This document shows positions 43,686-55,135 of a stretch of 64,000 nucleotides of DNA, piece after piece. A program made the position numbers and the translations under genes. Source of the stretch: Topomyia yanbarensis (taxonomy: Eukaryota > Arthropoda > Insecta > Diptera > Culicidae); the NCBI RefSeq assembly GCF_030247195.1, contig NC_080671.1, positions 207,105,456 through 207,169,455 on the forward strand. The letters are read 5' to 3'. Numbering within the stretch: the stretch's first letter is position 1; the number at the start of each line of letters is the position of its first letter. Below the pieces are notes generated by a model. It was not told the DNA's origin and did not search any database. It saw only the letters and a program-made list of their open reading frames with translations.

Positions 43686-45080
43686 TATATTACATTTTAA
43701 AGATGTTTGGCATCAAAAAGACGAATTCGATTTCTGAAATTTCATGGGGTCCCCCCTTTGAAAAAAATTTTGAGTTTCGGCTTATATGGGAATTTCATAT
43801 GTGACCGAACGGTTTAGTCTATCTGTGGGGATATTATAGCTATCATATGGGTCTAAGTTTGTGAAAATCGGCCCAACCATTTCCGAGAAACTGATGTGAG
43901 TTCGTTAATTTTGAAAGATGGCCGCTTTTCCCGGGCACTTCCGGAACCGTCTATGGTGGTCAATGTAGTCAACGAAAGTTTGGTTGGCCGTCGGTGACCT
44001 AGAACTGCAAATTTAAGTTGTTTGAGAGACATTTTAGCGAAATTTTTACCTTTTTTGCTTTCATCGGAGTATCGGTTTGAATCGCAATTTGCTATGTGAT
44101 CGCACGCCATAACCCGTAACTCCAGAACCGGAAGTCGGATCGGGATGAAATTCAATAGCCATTTACGGAGGCGCAATACCTTTCATTTGACACTAAGTTT
44201 GGTTGAATCGATCTAGCCATCTCCGAGAAACCAATGTGACTGTTATTCTGAATTTAGATACTTCCGTCGGGGCTTCCGAAACCGATGATGGTGGGCAGAG
44301 ACTTTGAATGGATGTGTGACCTAATACTACAAATCGAAGCAGTTGTGGTCATATTTTGGAAAAAATTTTCACCATTATACATTCATTGCAGAATTTATTA
44401 AAATCGACATTTTCTACGTGATCGTACTCATCACTCTGTAATTCCGGAAACGGAAGTCGGATCCGTAAGAAATTCAATAGCAGCCTATGGGAACGTTGTA
44501 CCTTTGAGACTAAGTTTGTCAAAATCAGCTTAGCCATCTCTGAGAAAAATGAGTGACATTTTTGGTCACATACACACAGACGCACATACACACACATACA
44601 TACACACATACATAGACACGCACAGACATTTACCGAACTCGGCTAACTGAATCGAATGGTATATGTCACTCGGCCCTCCGAGCCTCCGTTAAAAAGTCGG
44701 TTTTCAGAGCAATTGCAATACCTTTCTATTGAGAAAGGCAAAAAGGTGCGAAATCGGCAAAGTCCCAAAAAGTCGATTTTTTCGTTATAACATAAAATCT
44801 CGACGTTTCATGCATTTTAAGGATGTTTGGCATCAAAAATACGAATTCGATTTCTGAAATTTCATGGAGTCCCCCCTTTGAACAAAATTTTGAGTTCCGG
44901 CTTATATGGGAATTTCATATGTGACCGGACGGTTCAGTGTATATTTCCGGAACCATATAAGCGATTCGTACGAAATTTTATAGACATCTGTGGGGATATT
45001 ATAGCTATCATTTGGAACTAAGTTTGTGAAAATCGGTTTAACTATTTCTGAGAAACTGATATGAGTTTGCCACTTTGGGA
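43686..45080. repeat. Dispersed repeat block with ~330-bp units and CA tract
   Basis: Two diverged tandem units (about 43883-44222 and 44223-44539) share ccgagaaa, cttccggaacc and tccggaagtcggatc-type motifs. A CA-rich microsatellite lies at about 44575-44635. 43690-43910 recurs as 44812-45065 (direct, ttaaggatgtttggcatca). No gene. The right end abuts the truncated hAT copy B. Confidence 0.7.
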
Positions 45081-48000
45081 GTTTTTTAATACCTCTTCGA
45101 CAATTTTGGTGATATTGAAAAGCGCCATTTTTGTCAATAGTATTTGCAAAAGAAGGGAAATTGAAAGATTAAAAATGCAGTAATTACAAAAATTAAAAAT
45201 ATATAAACGGCGATCAACGACAAAGAATGAAATAACAATAAGAAAATTTAATATTTAAAGAGCTAAAAACAACTAAATCAACCAAATAAACAAATTAATG
45301 TCAATTGTCAACAAATGTTTTATCGAGAAAAATCAAAACAAAACCTATAAAAAGTTGATAAAAGAAAACAGGAAACTAGAAAAACATATTGCGAAGATTA
45401 AAGAAGTCGAACATTATTAAACAAATGGTGAATATAATGAAAAAACGATAAAAAAGTAGGAAAAATTTTAAAAATCAATGAAAATGACAAAAAAATTACT
45501 AAAAAGAATACAAATATTAATATAAAAAATCCATAAAATACAAATCTCGATAAATCAAGAAAAATAAAATTTATTTAACATTAAAAACAAGACATATTTA
45601 AAGCAATAGAAAAAGTAAATAAAACGTTAAGAATGCAAAAAAAAATTAGAGGAGTATATATAAAAACAACAATAAAATAACCATAGAGAAATCTTAAAAA
45701 ATGGACGAGCCGGAAAATTTTGAAAAACTAGAAAATTGGAATGATGAAAATGAATAAAATGGATTTAAATTATTTGAAGAATAGAAAAAAACATCAGAAA
45801 TGAAATTTGAAATAAATTCCAACAACGAACTAAATGTAACATGAAGAAAAAGTTCGCATAGTGTCAAAAAAAGATAAATCAAATGTTTTTTTAGTCAAAT
45901 AAAAAAAAATTAATGTAAACGTATAGTAAACTGGTCAGCAGAAAAAGTACATTCAAAATACGTTAAACGGAAACAATGGAGAAATAACAATAACGAATTA
46001 AATCTTTAAAAAAGGAATAAAAAATAAATAGAATTATATTAAATGAACAATAGGAAAAAATAAAACTACGAAAATCGGAAAGCTAAAAACTAAAAAATAA
46101 GGAAGAAAATAAGAGAAAGGTAAAATATTAAACAATAATTCAAATTGGAATGAATTTAAATAAGTAGAATTGGTTTTGGAAATGCAAAATATATGAAAAA
46201 AAAGGAAATAGAAAAAGGCTATGATAAGAATAAATGTAGTAAATAGACAAATTTTGAAAATTAGATGGAATGACAAAAGAAACAAATAAAAAAGCAGGGT
46301 ATTAAAATATGAAACAATAAGAAAAATAAAATAAAGAAAGCAGAATTTTATCGAAAAATTCCGAAATTATTGTAAGAGATAGTGATAGCAATAGGAAAAA
46401 TGCAAAAGTAAGGAACGTAAAAAGATGGATAAAATAAAAGTATGGAAATAGATAAAAAGGGCAGAATCTTAAAATTGTAGAAATACAAATACAATCCACA
46501 ACTTTAAAAAATAGATCAATGAAATTTTCACAAAATAAAAAAATCCATGTAAGAATAAAAAATGAGAAACATGGTTCAAATTTCAAATAAGGGTTGTGGT
46601 TGGATTTTATGCTATGCTGGTTTCGAAAACATTCATAATCCTATAAACACATGAATTATTCTTTTATTTGTGTTGGTGTGTTGGCACGCCTTAAAATACT
46701 TTACAAGAATGCTGTAATTGATATCTAGTAAATAGTTCAAAAATAAAAATAAAATCGTTACGTTCAGGAAGCGACATTCAAAATCTCACGCTCACTCCAA
46801 AACGAAAAGATTTTGTATGCGGATTTAACTTGCTACATTAGTTAGCTAATCTTGCTAACTAGATTTAGTTTGGTAACAGAGTTAAATTTTCTCTTCGAAA
46901 TCAATCAAACACAATTTAGTAATTTAGTTGAACGTATGCTTCTTAGAATCATTGGCAGCTGCAGGATTGTGAACTGAGAGATCTTCTCTTCGTGCTCCAT
47001 GACATATAACATTCAAAATAAAATTATTAACACTATATTCGTCATGAAGGGGCTTGTTGTGTACGCAATTTGCTGCTATAATGAAAATGTTGATAAAAGG
47101 CCGTATTTGAAAGATTTGTAAAACGTGTTTATTTTTTCCATCGCTGGCAGCTTTGCAAGGGGGTAGTCGAAAATAGCCGAAAAAAGCTACGTTATTTGAG
47201 TACGACCACTTACAAAAAATGTTTCGGTATTAACTCGTATCTGAATATGATTTTTTATGGATTTTGTAACAATGAAAGGCAAACCAAGTATATTTAAATT
47301 GTTGGGATAATATCGAATTCATTTGGTATATCAAGAGTTTTTGATGACTCATTTGACCAATTGATCTCTCAAATAGAGGTAGGGTTACTGCCTCTAGTGT
47401 TACTTTGACCAGCAGAGTTTTACTGAGCAGCGGATAGAAATCAAGAGACACATGGGTATGCGTTGAAATCAATTAGAATTTCGAATTAAAGTGATCATTC
47501 GACAGAATTTTGGAGCGCTTTCATCGCTTTTTATTGTATAAAAAGCTTAAAAACAAATAAATATGCACTGTTTTATTTCTTAGGTAGCTCGTAGCACTAG
47601 AAGAGAGAGAGTAATGTTTTGCTAAAGCACTCAACCTTTCTGTGCCGTTAACATTTAGTTGTATGTTTCAGCATTTGTTAACAGTTTTGTTGATTTAGTT
47701 GGGTGTAGTGCTTCGCATCCTCGGATATTCACAAAGAATCTAAAAGCACCAGCCACTATCGCTGTGAAGGATAACCCGAGCTCCTCAGTAAACAAACACA
47801 CACTTCAGTTTCTTTCGAGAATCTTTGTGAGGAACATTGATCCATTGAAGCGAAGGTTTAATGGGGTAAAGTAAACCAAAATGGCACTCTTAAAATAATA
47901 TTTGTCAACGCCAAGAAGGGCCCTCCTTAACAATTAGGGCCTGCAACCCCAGGATGATTCCTGATAAAGAAAAAGGCAATGCAAAATTGCAAAATAATCC

Positions 48001-48602
48001 AATGGATTCTTCTGGGCGAATTCGGATTTACCTGAACGAAGACACCGAATTCGCCTCCAAAAACCGGTGTGGCAACCCTAAGCAGGGATTTTTCTTTCAA
48101 TAATTTCTTTCCATACTAATCCAGCGCTTCTGAAGATTGGAGATTCAATAAATAAAAAAAAAACGATTTCATATTGGCGAAATTTGAAGACAACCTCATG
48201 ACTTCTAATCAAACTATTCATTTGTTTAACCCTTACAAGTCTGATCATATTTTTGTTTCGATTATAGACATTTTACTCTTAAGGCCATTCGCTTCTTCGT
48301 TCAGATTAGGAATTTCCCTATAAAAAATTTCTATTCCTGTGTGCGGGGTTTGGATTCGAACCCAGGTGAGTTGCGTACATGGCAGTCTGGTCTTGTTTCG
48401 ATGCGAGAATTAGGTTGGTATAAACATAGTTGATATCAAATATGCAGTAGTTTAGAATTTTCGCTATTCTAGTTACCTCATACACAAAATATTGAATTTT
48501 TAATAGCATTCTCAAATAAATTTTTGTCGAAAAAGTATTTGTCAAAATTTTAGTTTCTGTTAAAAATCCGGGCCCCCTTCAGAGCTCCGGGCCCGGGGGG
48601 AA
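45081..48602 (-). mobile_element. hAT-like element copy B, both ends lost
   Basis: Reverse complement of copy A (874-5799). It lacks about 26 bp at the gggcccgg end (cut at 48602) and about 110 bp at the other. It has its own middle segment (about 47875-48160) instead of 1375-2915 of copy A. The A-rich tract 45150-46570 on the plus strand corresponds to the T-rich tract of copy A. Short frames here are by-products of that bias. Confidence 0.8.
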
Positions 48603-48606
48603 ACAC

Positions 48607-49129
48607 AGAAAAATATAAAATAGAGTCATCTACATCAATAAATAGACAATATAATTGATCTCAACTATATGTTTTATCATTATTTAGTGAATATTTTTGT
48701 TTAAAAATAGCGGCCTATCCATTTTATGTACTAGTTGATTGCAATTGCTGTATAAACATTTGAATGTCAAATTCTCATGATAAGTTTCGACAATAAAACA
48801 GACAATAGTTAGAGATATGAGCAGATGAACTTGTATTAATAACATCCCCTTTGACCAGTTTTAATATCTTTCATCCCAACCATCGAATCACGATTGTACA
48901 AAATTTCCAACAAAAACCGTATCATAACATAAATTCATATTTTTTAAATTTATGGTTTTATTTTTCCATGATTTGTATTTTGCGTTCGTTGCATTCAACT
49001 AATGTATAGAAATTGATAGATCATCGTTTTGAATATAAAATTATTCACTAAATAGTGATAATTCATATAGTTGAGGATAATTATGTTGTCTATTGTTTGA
49101 AGTAGGCAACTCTATTTTATATTCTTTTT
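48607..49129. repeat. Foldback MITE with ~95-bp inverted arms
   Basis: The left arm (gaaaaatataaaatagagt..) and right arm (actctattttatattc) mirror each other through ctcaactatat and the atttagtgaat core. A partial third copy of the end motif (agacaactctatttt) is at 49270-49300. It directly adjoins the truncated end of hAT copy B and may have caused the truncation. Confidence 0.7.
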
Positions 49130-50309
49130 AATGAAAATTAACGATGAAACGTCTACTTGTTCAATAATGAAAAAAATAATTAGAATCGGTCAACAAACCA
49201 TTGAGATATGGCCTTTTGAAGTAAACATTCCGACTTTTATCCATTTTTTTAAATTACACATTATATTTAACGGTAGACAACTCTATTTTCATATTTTTTT
49301 CAGTGCACCATATAAATAACACTTTTTGTACATTATATTCATGTAATTAAATGGTAAGATTTACCTTTAAAAACCGCGACACGTATAAACGATCTAAATA
49401 GTCAATGAACAAACATGGATTCACGCTTGAAGTCTGGTAGAAAACCCATCTATGACCGCATACCACATCCAAACCGTTATAAATTTCGATTCCGTAAATG
49501 AAATATTTTCAAACTTGCAGAGGATATACTTGTATACTATATCTTTCGAATGCCGTGTACTAAATAAGTAGACAAATATTTTTTGTTTATAGAGATAGGA
49601 CCAAACCCGTGGGTGTTTGCTGGTAGCCTTATGAAACGTGTCATAAAACTTCAAATCGCAATTTCTCCCGAATCTCTCGATGGATCATTTTGAAATTCAC
49701 TGAGAAGATGCTTGGATACTGTATCTTTTGAATGCCGTACGACAAATTTATGGTAATTTTTTTGTCAATAACGGTTTTAGGAACACCGTGATAGCCTTCT
49801 AGCGCAAAAATTGAAAAAAAAAATTATTATTGCACATTTGCATTTGCACCTAAACGCTCGGGTTGAGATTTCAGCAGAATTTTTTTTTTAAATTCATAAC
49901 TCTTGACAGAGTTGACTAATTTTGATGATTTATATGTCAAAAGAACCGGATATTCCTCTAGTTTATACTACTGGAACATCGTTCGCCATGGCCCAAAATA
50001 CCGGAGTTATTCCGGATTGCGTTGGGGTAAGTCGGATTTGCCATTTGGGGTTTTTTATTAATAACATGCAAATTTTCTATGGGACAATGCTTAAACTGTT
50101 TTAAAATTTGTAGGATTTACTAAAATACATCATACTAGAGTAATTTGATGTTTGGCCAATCTTCCCCGAGGGGCCTGGAACCGGTTACAAGAGGCCAATA
50201 ATGAATGCTCTCTGGATCCATTGAAAAAATGACTCCAAGAATGACAAAGTCAGTGTAAGCGGCAAAAACCTGTGTGTGAGAACCAAATCGAACCATTTTC
50301 AGACTACGA
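49130..50309. other. No gene recognised
   Basis: AT-rich. Short frames without domains. Two diverged stretches sharing gtatactatatcttt and aatgccgta (near 49530 and 49720) hint at an old duplication. Confidence 0.45.
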
Positions 50310-52262
50310 GGACACTTGACCGGTTCACCGGTGAATCCGGATTTGGGTCCCAGACGGTCACTTTTATCAAATTGCAAACCATTCAATGATACGTCGCATT
50401 ATCCAAAAACATCTACTGAGCTTTACAATTTAGTTGAAGGCATTGAAAACAAGTATTTAGACCATTTAGCCACGATGGCCAGTTCCGGTGATTCCGGAAT
50501 TTGGTCCCAGAGGGTCAATTTTATCAAATCGTAAACCTTCATCATGCGACGTATCAAAAAACATCTACTGAGCTTCATAAGATGGTTGAAAGCAATGAAA
50601 ACAAGTTTCGAGGCAATAGGCCACGTTGGTCAGTTCCGGTGATTCCGGAATGTGGTCCCAGAGGGTCACTTTTATCAAATCGTAAACCTGCATCATGCGA
50701 CGTATCAAAAAACATCTACTGAGCTTCACAAGATGGTTGAAAGCATTGAAAACAAGTTTCGTGGTCAATTGGCCGCGTTGGCCAGTTCCGGTGATTCCGG
50801 AATATGGTCCCAGAGGGTCAATTTTATCAAATCGTAAACCTTCATCATGCGACGTATCAAAAAACATCTACTGAGCTTCATAAGATGGTTGAAAGCAATG
50901 AAAACAAGTTTCGAGGCCAATAGGCCACGTTGGTCAGTTCCGGTGATTCCGGAATATGGTCCCAGAGGTCACTTTTATCAAATCGTAAACCTTCATCATG
51001 CGACGTATCAAAAAATATCTACTGAGCTTCACAAGATTGTTGAAAGCAATGAAAATCAGTTTGGAGGCCAATTGGCCGCGTTGGTCAGTTCCGTTGATTC
51101 CGGAATATGGTCTCAAAGGGTGACTTTTATCAAATCGTAAACATTCATCATGCGACGTATCAAAAAACATCTACTAAGCTTCACAAGATGATTGAAAGCA
51201 ATGAAAACAAGTTTCGAGGCCAATTGGCCACGTTGGTCAGTTCCGGTGATTCCGGAATATGGTCCGAAAGCTGTGCCTACTACTGGGCTTCACAAGATGG
51301 TTGAAAGCAATGAAAACAAGCTTCGAGGCCAATAGGCCACGTTGGTCAGTTCCGGTGATTCCGGAATATGGTCCCAGAGGGTCAATTTTATCAAATCGTA
51401 AACCTTCATCATGCGACGTATCAAAAAATATCTACTGAGCTTCACAAGATGGTTGAAAGCAATGAAAATCAGTTTGGAGGCCAATTGGCCGCGTTGGTCA
51501 GTTCCGTTGATTCCGGAATATGGTCTCAAAGGGTGACTTTTATCAAATCGTAAACCTTCGTTATGCGACGTATCAAAAAACATCTACTAAGCTTCACAAG
51601 ATGGTTGAAAGCAATGAAAACAAGTTTCGAGGCCAATTGGCCACGTTGGTCAGTTCCGGTGATTCCGGAATATGGTCCGAAAGCTGTGCCTACTACTGGG
51701 CTTCACAAGATGGTTGAAAGCAATGAAAACAAGCTTCGAGGCCAATAGGCCACGTTGGTCAGTTCCGGTGATTCTGGAATATGGTCCCAGAGGGTCACTT
51801 TTATCAAATCATAAACCTGCATGATGAATGTATCAAAAGACATCTACTGAGCTTCACAAGATGCTTGAAAGCAATGAAAACAAGTTTCGAGGCCAATTGG
51901 CCACGTTGGTCAGTTACGGTGATTCCGGAAAAGGGGTCACTTTGATCAAATAGTAAACCTTCATCATGCGAGGTATCAAAAATCATCTACTTAGCTTCAC
52001 AAGATTGTTGAAGGCATTGGAAAATAGTTTCGTGGCCATTTGGCCGCGATGGTGAGTTGCGGTGTGTTCGGAATATGTTCCCAGAGGGTCACTTTTATCA
52101 ACTTGCAAACTTATATCATGTTACGTATCGAAAAGATCTATTAGGCTTTACAGGATGATTGAAGGCATTGAAAATAAGTTTGGAGGTCATTTGACTGCGA
52201 TGGTGAGTTTCGGTGTATCCGGAATATGGTTCCAAAGAGTCACTTTTATCGAATTGCAGACC
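50310..52262 (+). repeat. Satellite array, 151-152 bp unit, ~13 copies
   Basis: The marker atcatgcgac recurs at 50541, 50692, 50844, 50995 and 51147, i.e. every 151-152 bp. The unit includes cagttccggtgattccggaa, gagggtcacttttatcaaat and aacatctactgagcttcaca. Two shortened units (near 51270 and 51690) share the same variant gtccgaaagctgtgcc, so a higher-order unit was duplicated. A degenerate unit persists at about 52700-52890. The frames on both strands exist only because the unit lacks stops. Confidence 0.9.
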
Positions 52263-52270
52263 TTCATAAT

Positions 52271-52363
52271 TAGAGGTGTGCGTCGCGCCGCCGATTTTAG
52301 GATTAAAAATATCGGCGCGCCGACAATTTCTACCTGAAATCGGCGGCGCGGCGCACACCTCTA
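52271..52363. repeat. 93-bp hAT MITE in the satellite
   Basis: Ends tagaggtgtgc and gcacacctcta; the arms are GC-rich (cgccgccgattt and complement). Exact 8-bp TSD ttcataat at 52263-52270 and 52364-52371. Both features fit hAT. Confidence 0.85.
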
Positions 52364-52371
52364 TTCATAAT

Positions 52372-53251
52372 ACAATGTATCAACAACCTCTACAGAGCTT
52401 CACAAGAGGCTTGAACTCGAGCGAAGTCGAACATCAAAATTACAACAAATCTTATGTTGATGTCAGCATGAAATTGAAATCTTGATTTGATTTTAAATTA
52501 CGATGGACAAATGTGATATCAAATTTACTTTTCAATACTTTCATACTTCGTGTTCTTTATAGAATTTTTTTATTTCTTGGAAAAATAATAAATTGAACGC
52601 TATCGATACGAAACTGACTGGTTTATCAATTTTCTCTAAAGAGCTAAATATACAACCATTCAACATCACGTTTTCAACTTTTTATCAGATTCGAAATAAA
52701 ATTGGAGACGATTTGGCCGTGTTGGACACTTACGGCGAATCCAGAATATGATCACTTTTATCAATTGCAAACCGTAGCATGCGAAGCGTTAAGAATATTT
52801 ACTGAGCGTCACACAAGATGCTTGAACACTTTTGTAACTTCAATAGTTTCAGAATTTAAGAGACATTTTGTTTTCGGATTTTATGACTTGTTGTTCGTTA
52901 TAATACTCCTGTTGTGACTGTTGTGACGTATCCCCTTTCGGACGTTATGAAATGGATTCGTCTCAGCCTACTACACATTAGAAAGAATTTTCCTTTATGC
53001 CATATGAATTACAAACGCCGATGGAAAGAGAACGCTATATCGATTGAATTATTCTGCTCACGTGAGAGTGACACAACGCTATTTGTTAATTCAGAAGAGC
53101 GTATAGTGTTTGCAGCAATGAATGGAAATGCGAAAGAGACAAAGATATTCTTAGAGTTATTCTGCTAAATAGCTGCGGGTAATTCTTGTTAATTTGTTGA
53201 ATGTGTGAAACGCCACAGAATATACCTCGTCATTATTTGTTACGGTGAAAA
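52372..53251. other. Satellite edge and piggyBac upstream region
   Basis: 52700-52890 is a degenerate satellite unit. 52914-53168 is open for 84 codons without a recognisable domain. The remainder leads into the transposase start at 53252. I did not find a piggyBac terminal repeat or TTAA boundary. Confidence 0.5.
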
Positions 53252-53492
53252 ATGTCTGATTTCGAAACTGATTCGAGTGTAGAAGTGAGTGGAGTTGACT
53301 TTGATCTGGAAGAAGAATTGGATGAAGAGCTCCCATTCGATTTTCGTGAAGCAGAAGGTGATCGTGAACCGGAAGTTTCTTTCACTAACAAAGCTGGCGA
53401 TTTTGTTTGGACGGCGAAGAAGCCACCAAGAATACAGTCAAGTTCGAGGAATGTTGATGCACCAAGGAAGGGAACTTTTAACATTGATTTAA
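53252..53492 (+). CDS. piggyBac exon 1, part 1 (acidic N-terminus)
   Basis: ATG in tgaaaaatgtct. Encodes about 80 residues rich in D/E (DLEEELDEELPFDFREAEGD), typical of piggyBac N-termini. It ends inside the LINE target site; codons beyond 53492 are LINE sequence. Confidence 0.8.
53480..53492. repeat. 13-bp TSD of LINE C, left
   Basis: aacattgatttaa, repeated at 59665-59677 after the LINE A-tail. It defines the LINE limits exactly. Confidence 0.92.
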
Positions 53493-53797
53493 TGGTCATA
53501 CGTCTCCCAACTTTGAACGGAACGGATCGTTATATTTCACAGTGGTGTTCGGTGTGTAAATTTCAGTGATTGAAGGTCATCCTTTGTTCGTTCGTTAGCT
53601 GCCATTCTGCTGGTGCCGGCAGTAAATCCAGTACATTGTTTTCGCTGGTGCGGAACAATCGACGTTGTTTGCAGATAAGTTTTGCTTTATTTTTTTTTCC
53701 TCGTTTGCTTTCTTTCCTTTTCCCTACTTTTACTCTACCTTGTAATCAAATAATAAGACACATTCCCGTTTATATAACGCTCTGCCCTCGTGCTTAA

Positions 53798-55135
53798 ATG
53801 GCCGAGGGCGAAATACCATCTGATGTAATCATGGAAGTCCCTGATACCCCTAATACTCGCATTGCTCCCCGTATAAAGCAGTACTCAGAAGGTTCCTCTG
53901 GGCCATGGGTGGTATATTTTCGGACCGGAGAGAAACCGGTTAATATATTAAAACTTTCTCGAGATCTGACTGCTAATTACCCGGCCGTAACTCAGATAAC
54001 ACGTGTTCGGGCAAACAAGATACGTGTTCTAGTGAATGATCTCGGCCAGGCAAACGCGATTGCTTGCTGTGAGCACTTTACGCGGGAATTTAAAGCGTAC
54101 GTGCCTTGTGTGGCCTGTGAAATCGATGGGGTAGTGTCCGAACCGGGCCTGAAATGCGAAGAACTGTTGGAGCACGGGGTTGGCTGCTTTAAGGACCCCT
54201 CACTTGAACAGATTAAGATCTTGGAATGCAAACAATTGTATACCGCAAACACCGAGGGAGGTAAGACTACCTACTCTCTATCAGGCTCGATTCGGGTGAC
54301 ATTCGCCGGGTCCTCTCTTCCCAACTACATCCTCCTTGACAAGGTTCGCCTACCAGTTCGCCTGTTCGTACCGCGGGTCATGAACTGCAGCAATTGCAAG
54401 CAGTTGGGCCACACAGCCACATATTGTGGAAATAAGAAACGATGCGGCAAATGCGAAGGAGAGCATGAGGATGACTCTTGCGACAAAGAAACTGAAAAGT
54501 GTATTTGCTGCGGGGGCCCTTCACATGCTCTTAAATCATGTCCTGCGTACAAGCAGCGTGGGGATAAAATTAAGCGCTCCCTTAAGGAACGCTCAAGGCG
54601 TTCTTATGCAGAAATGCTAAAGAATGCTTCGCCATCTGTCCTGTCCGAAAATCCCTATGCTGGTTTGGCTAACGTTGAGCAAGAATCTGACGACCCACGA
54701 GAGGGAACATCTTTGGTTAACCCAGGGGAATCCAGGAAGAGGAGAAATTCAGCCTCCCCTACATTGCCTCGTAAGGGTGCCAAGGTGTCGTCCACTCAGA
54801 GTGCGCCATCTACAACCAATAAATCCAACGGAAGTGATGCACAAAAGCCGAAGCAATTTGCTCCAGGACTTGGAAATATTAATTCTAACAAGGAGTACCC
54901 ACCACTTCCAGGGACATCCAAAACCCCAAGTGTCCCCTTTTTTCAAACAGATACTCAGTCCAGTAGCGGACTAATGAAATTTTCTGACATAGTGGACTTA
55001 ATTTTCACAGCTTTCAATGTTACTGATCCTCTTAAAAGCCTTCTGATACGTTTTCTCCCTATAGTGCAAACATTTTTGAAGCAGTTGACTACTAAATGGC
55101 CCCTCCTTGCAGCGATCGTATCCTTCGATGGCTAA
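53798..55135 (+). CDS. LINE copy C ORF1 (gag-like RNA-binding protein)
   Basis: 445 codons, ATG at 53798 directly after a stop in the 5' UTR. Residues 1-40 are acidic/proline-rich, then comes the family block YSEGSSGPWVVYFR and an RRM-like region (ITRVRANKIRVLVNDLGQA). Three Cys/His knuckles lie around residues 195-250 (CSNCKQLGHTATYC, CGKCEGEHEDDSC, CICCGGPSHALKSC). A S/P-rich linker and a C-terminal segment ending IVSFDG complete it. It binds LINE RNA in the ribonucleoprotein. The stop overlaps the ORF2 start in atggctaa, suggesting translation of ORF2 by termination-reinitiation, as known for some insect LINEs. Confidence 0.9.
   Translation: MAEGEIPSDVIMEVPDTPNTRIAPRIKQYSEGSSGPWVVYFRTGEKPVNILKLSRDLTANYPAVTQITRVRANKIRVLVNDLGQANAIACCEHFTREFKAYVPCVACEIDGVVSEPGLKCEELLEHGVGCFKDPSLEQIKILECKQLYTANTEGGKTTYSLSGSIRVTFAGSSLPNYILLDKVRLPVRLFVPRVMNCSNCKQLGHTATYCGNKKRCGKCEGEHEDDSCDKETEKCICCGGPSHALKSCPAYKQRGDKIKRSLKERSRRSYAEMLKNASPSVLSENPYAGLANVEQESDDPREGTSLVNPGESRKRRNSASPTLPRKGAKVSSTQSAPSTTNKSNGSDAQKPKQFAPGLGNINSNKEYPPLPGTSKTPSVPFFQTDTQSSSGLMKFSDIVDLIFTAFNVTDPLKSLLIRFLPIVQTFLKQLTTKWPLLAAIVSFDG

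Noticed and set aside
50316..51986. Repeated 60-100 codon frames on both strands
   Set aside because: They are translations of the 151-bp satellite unit; the unit is not a multiple of three, so no long protein results.
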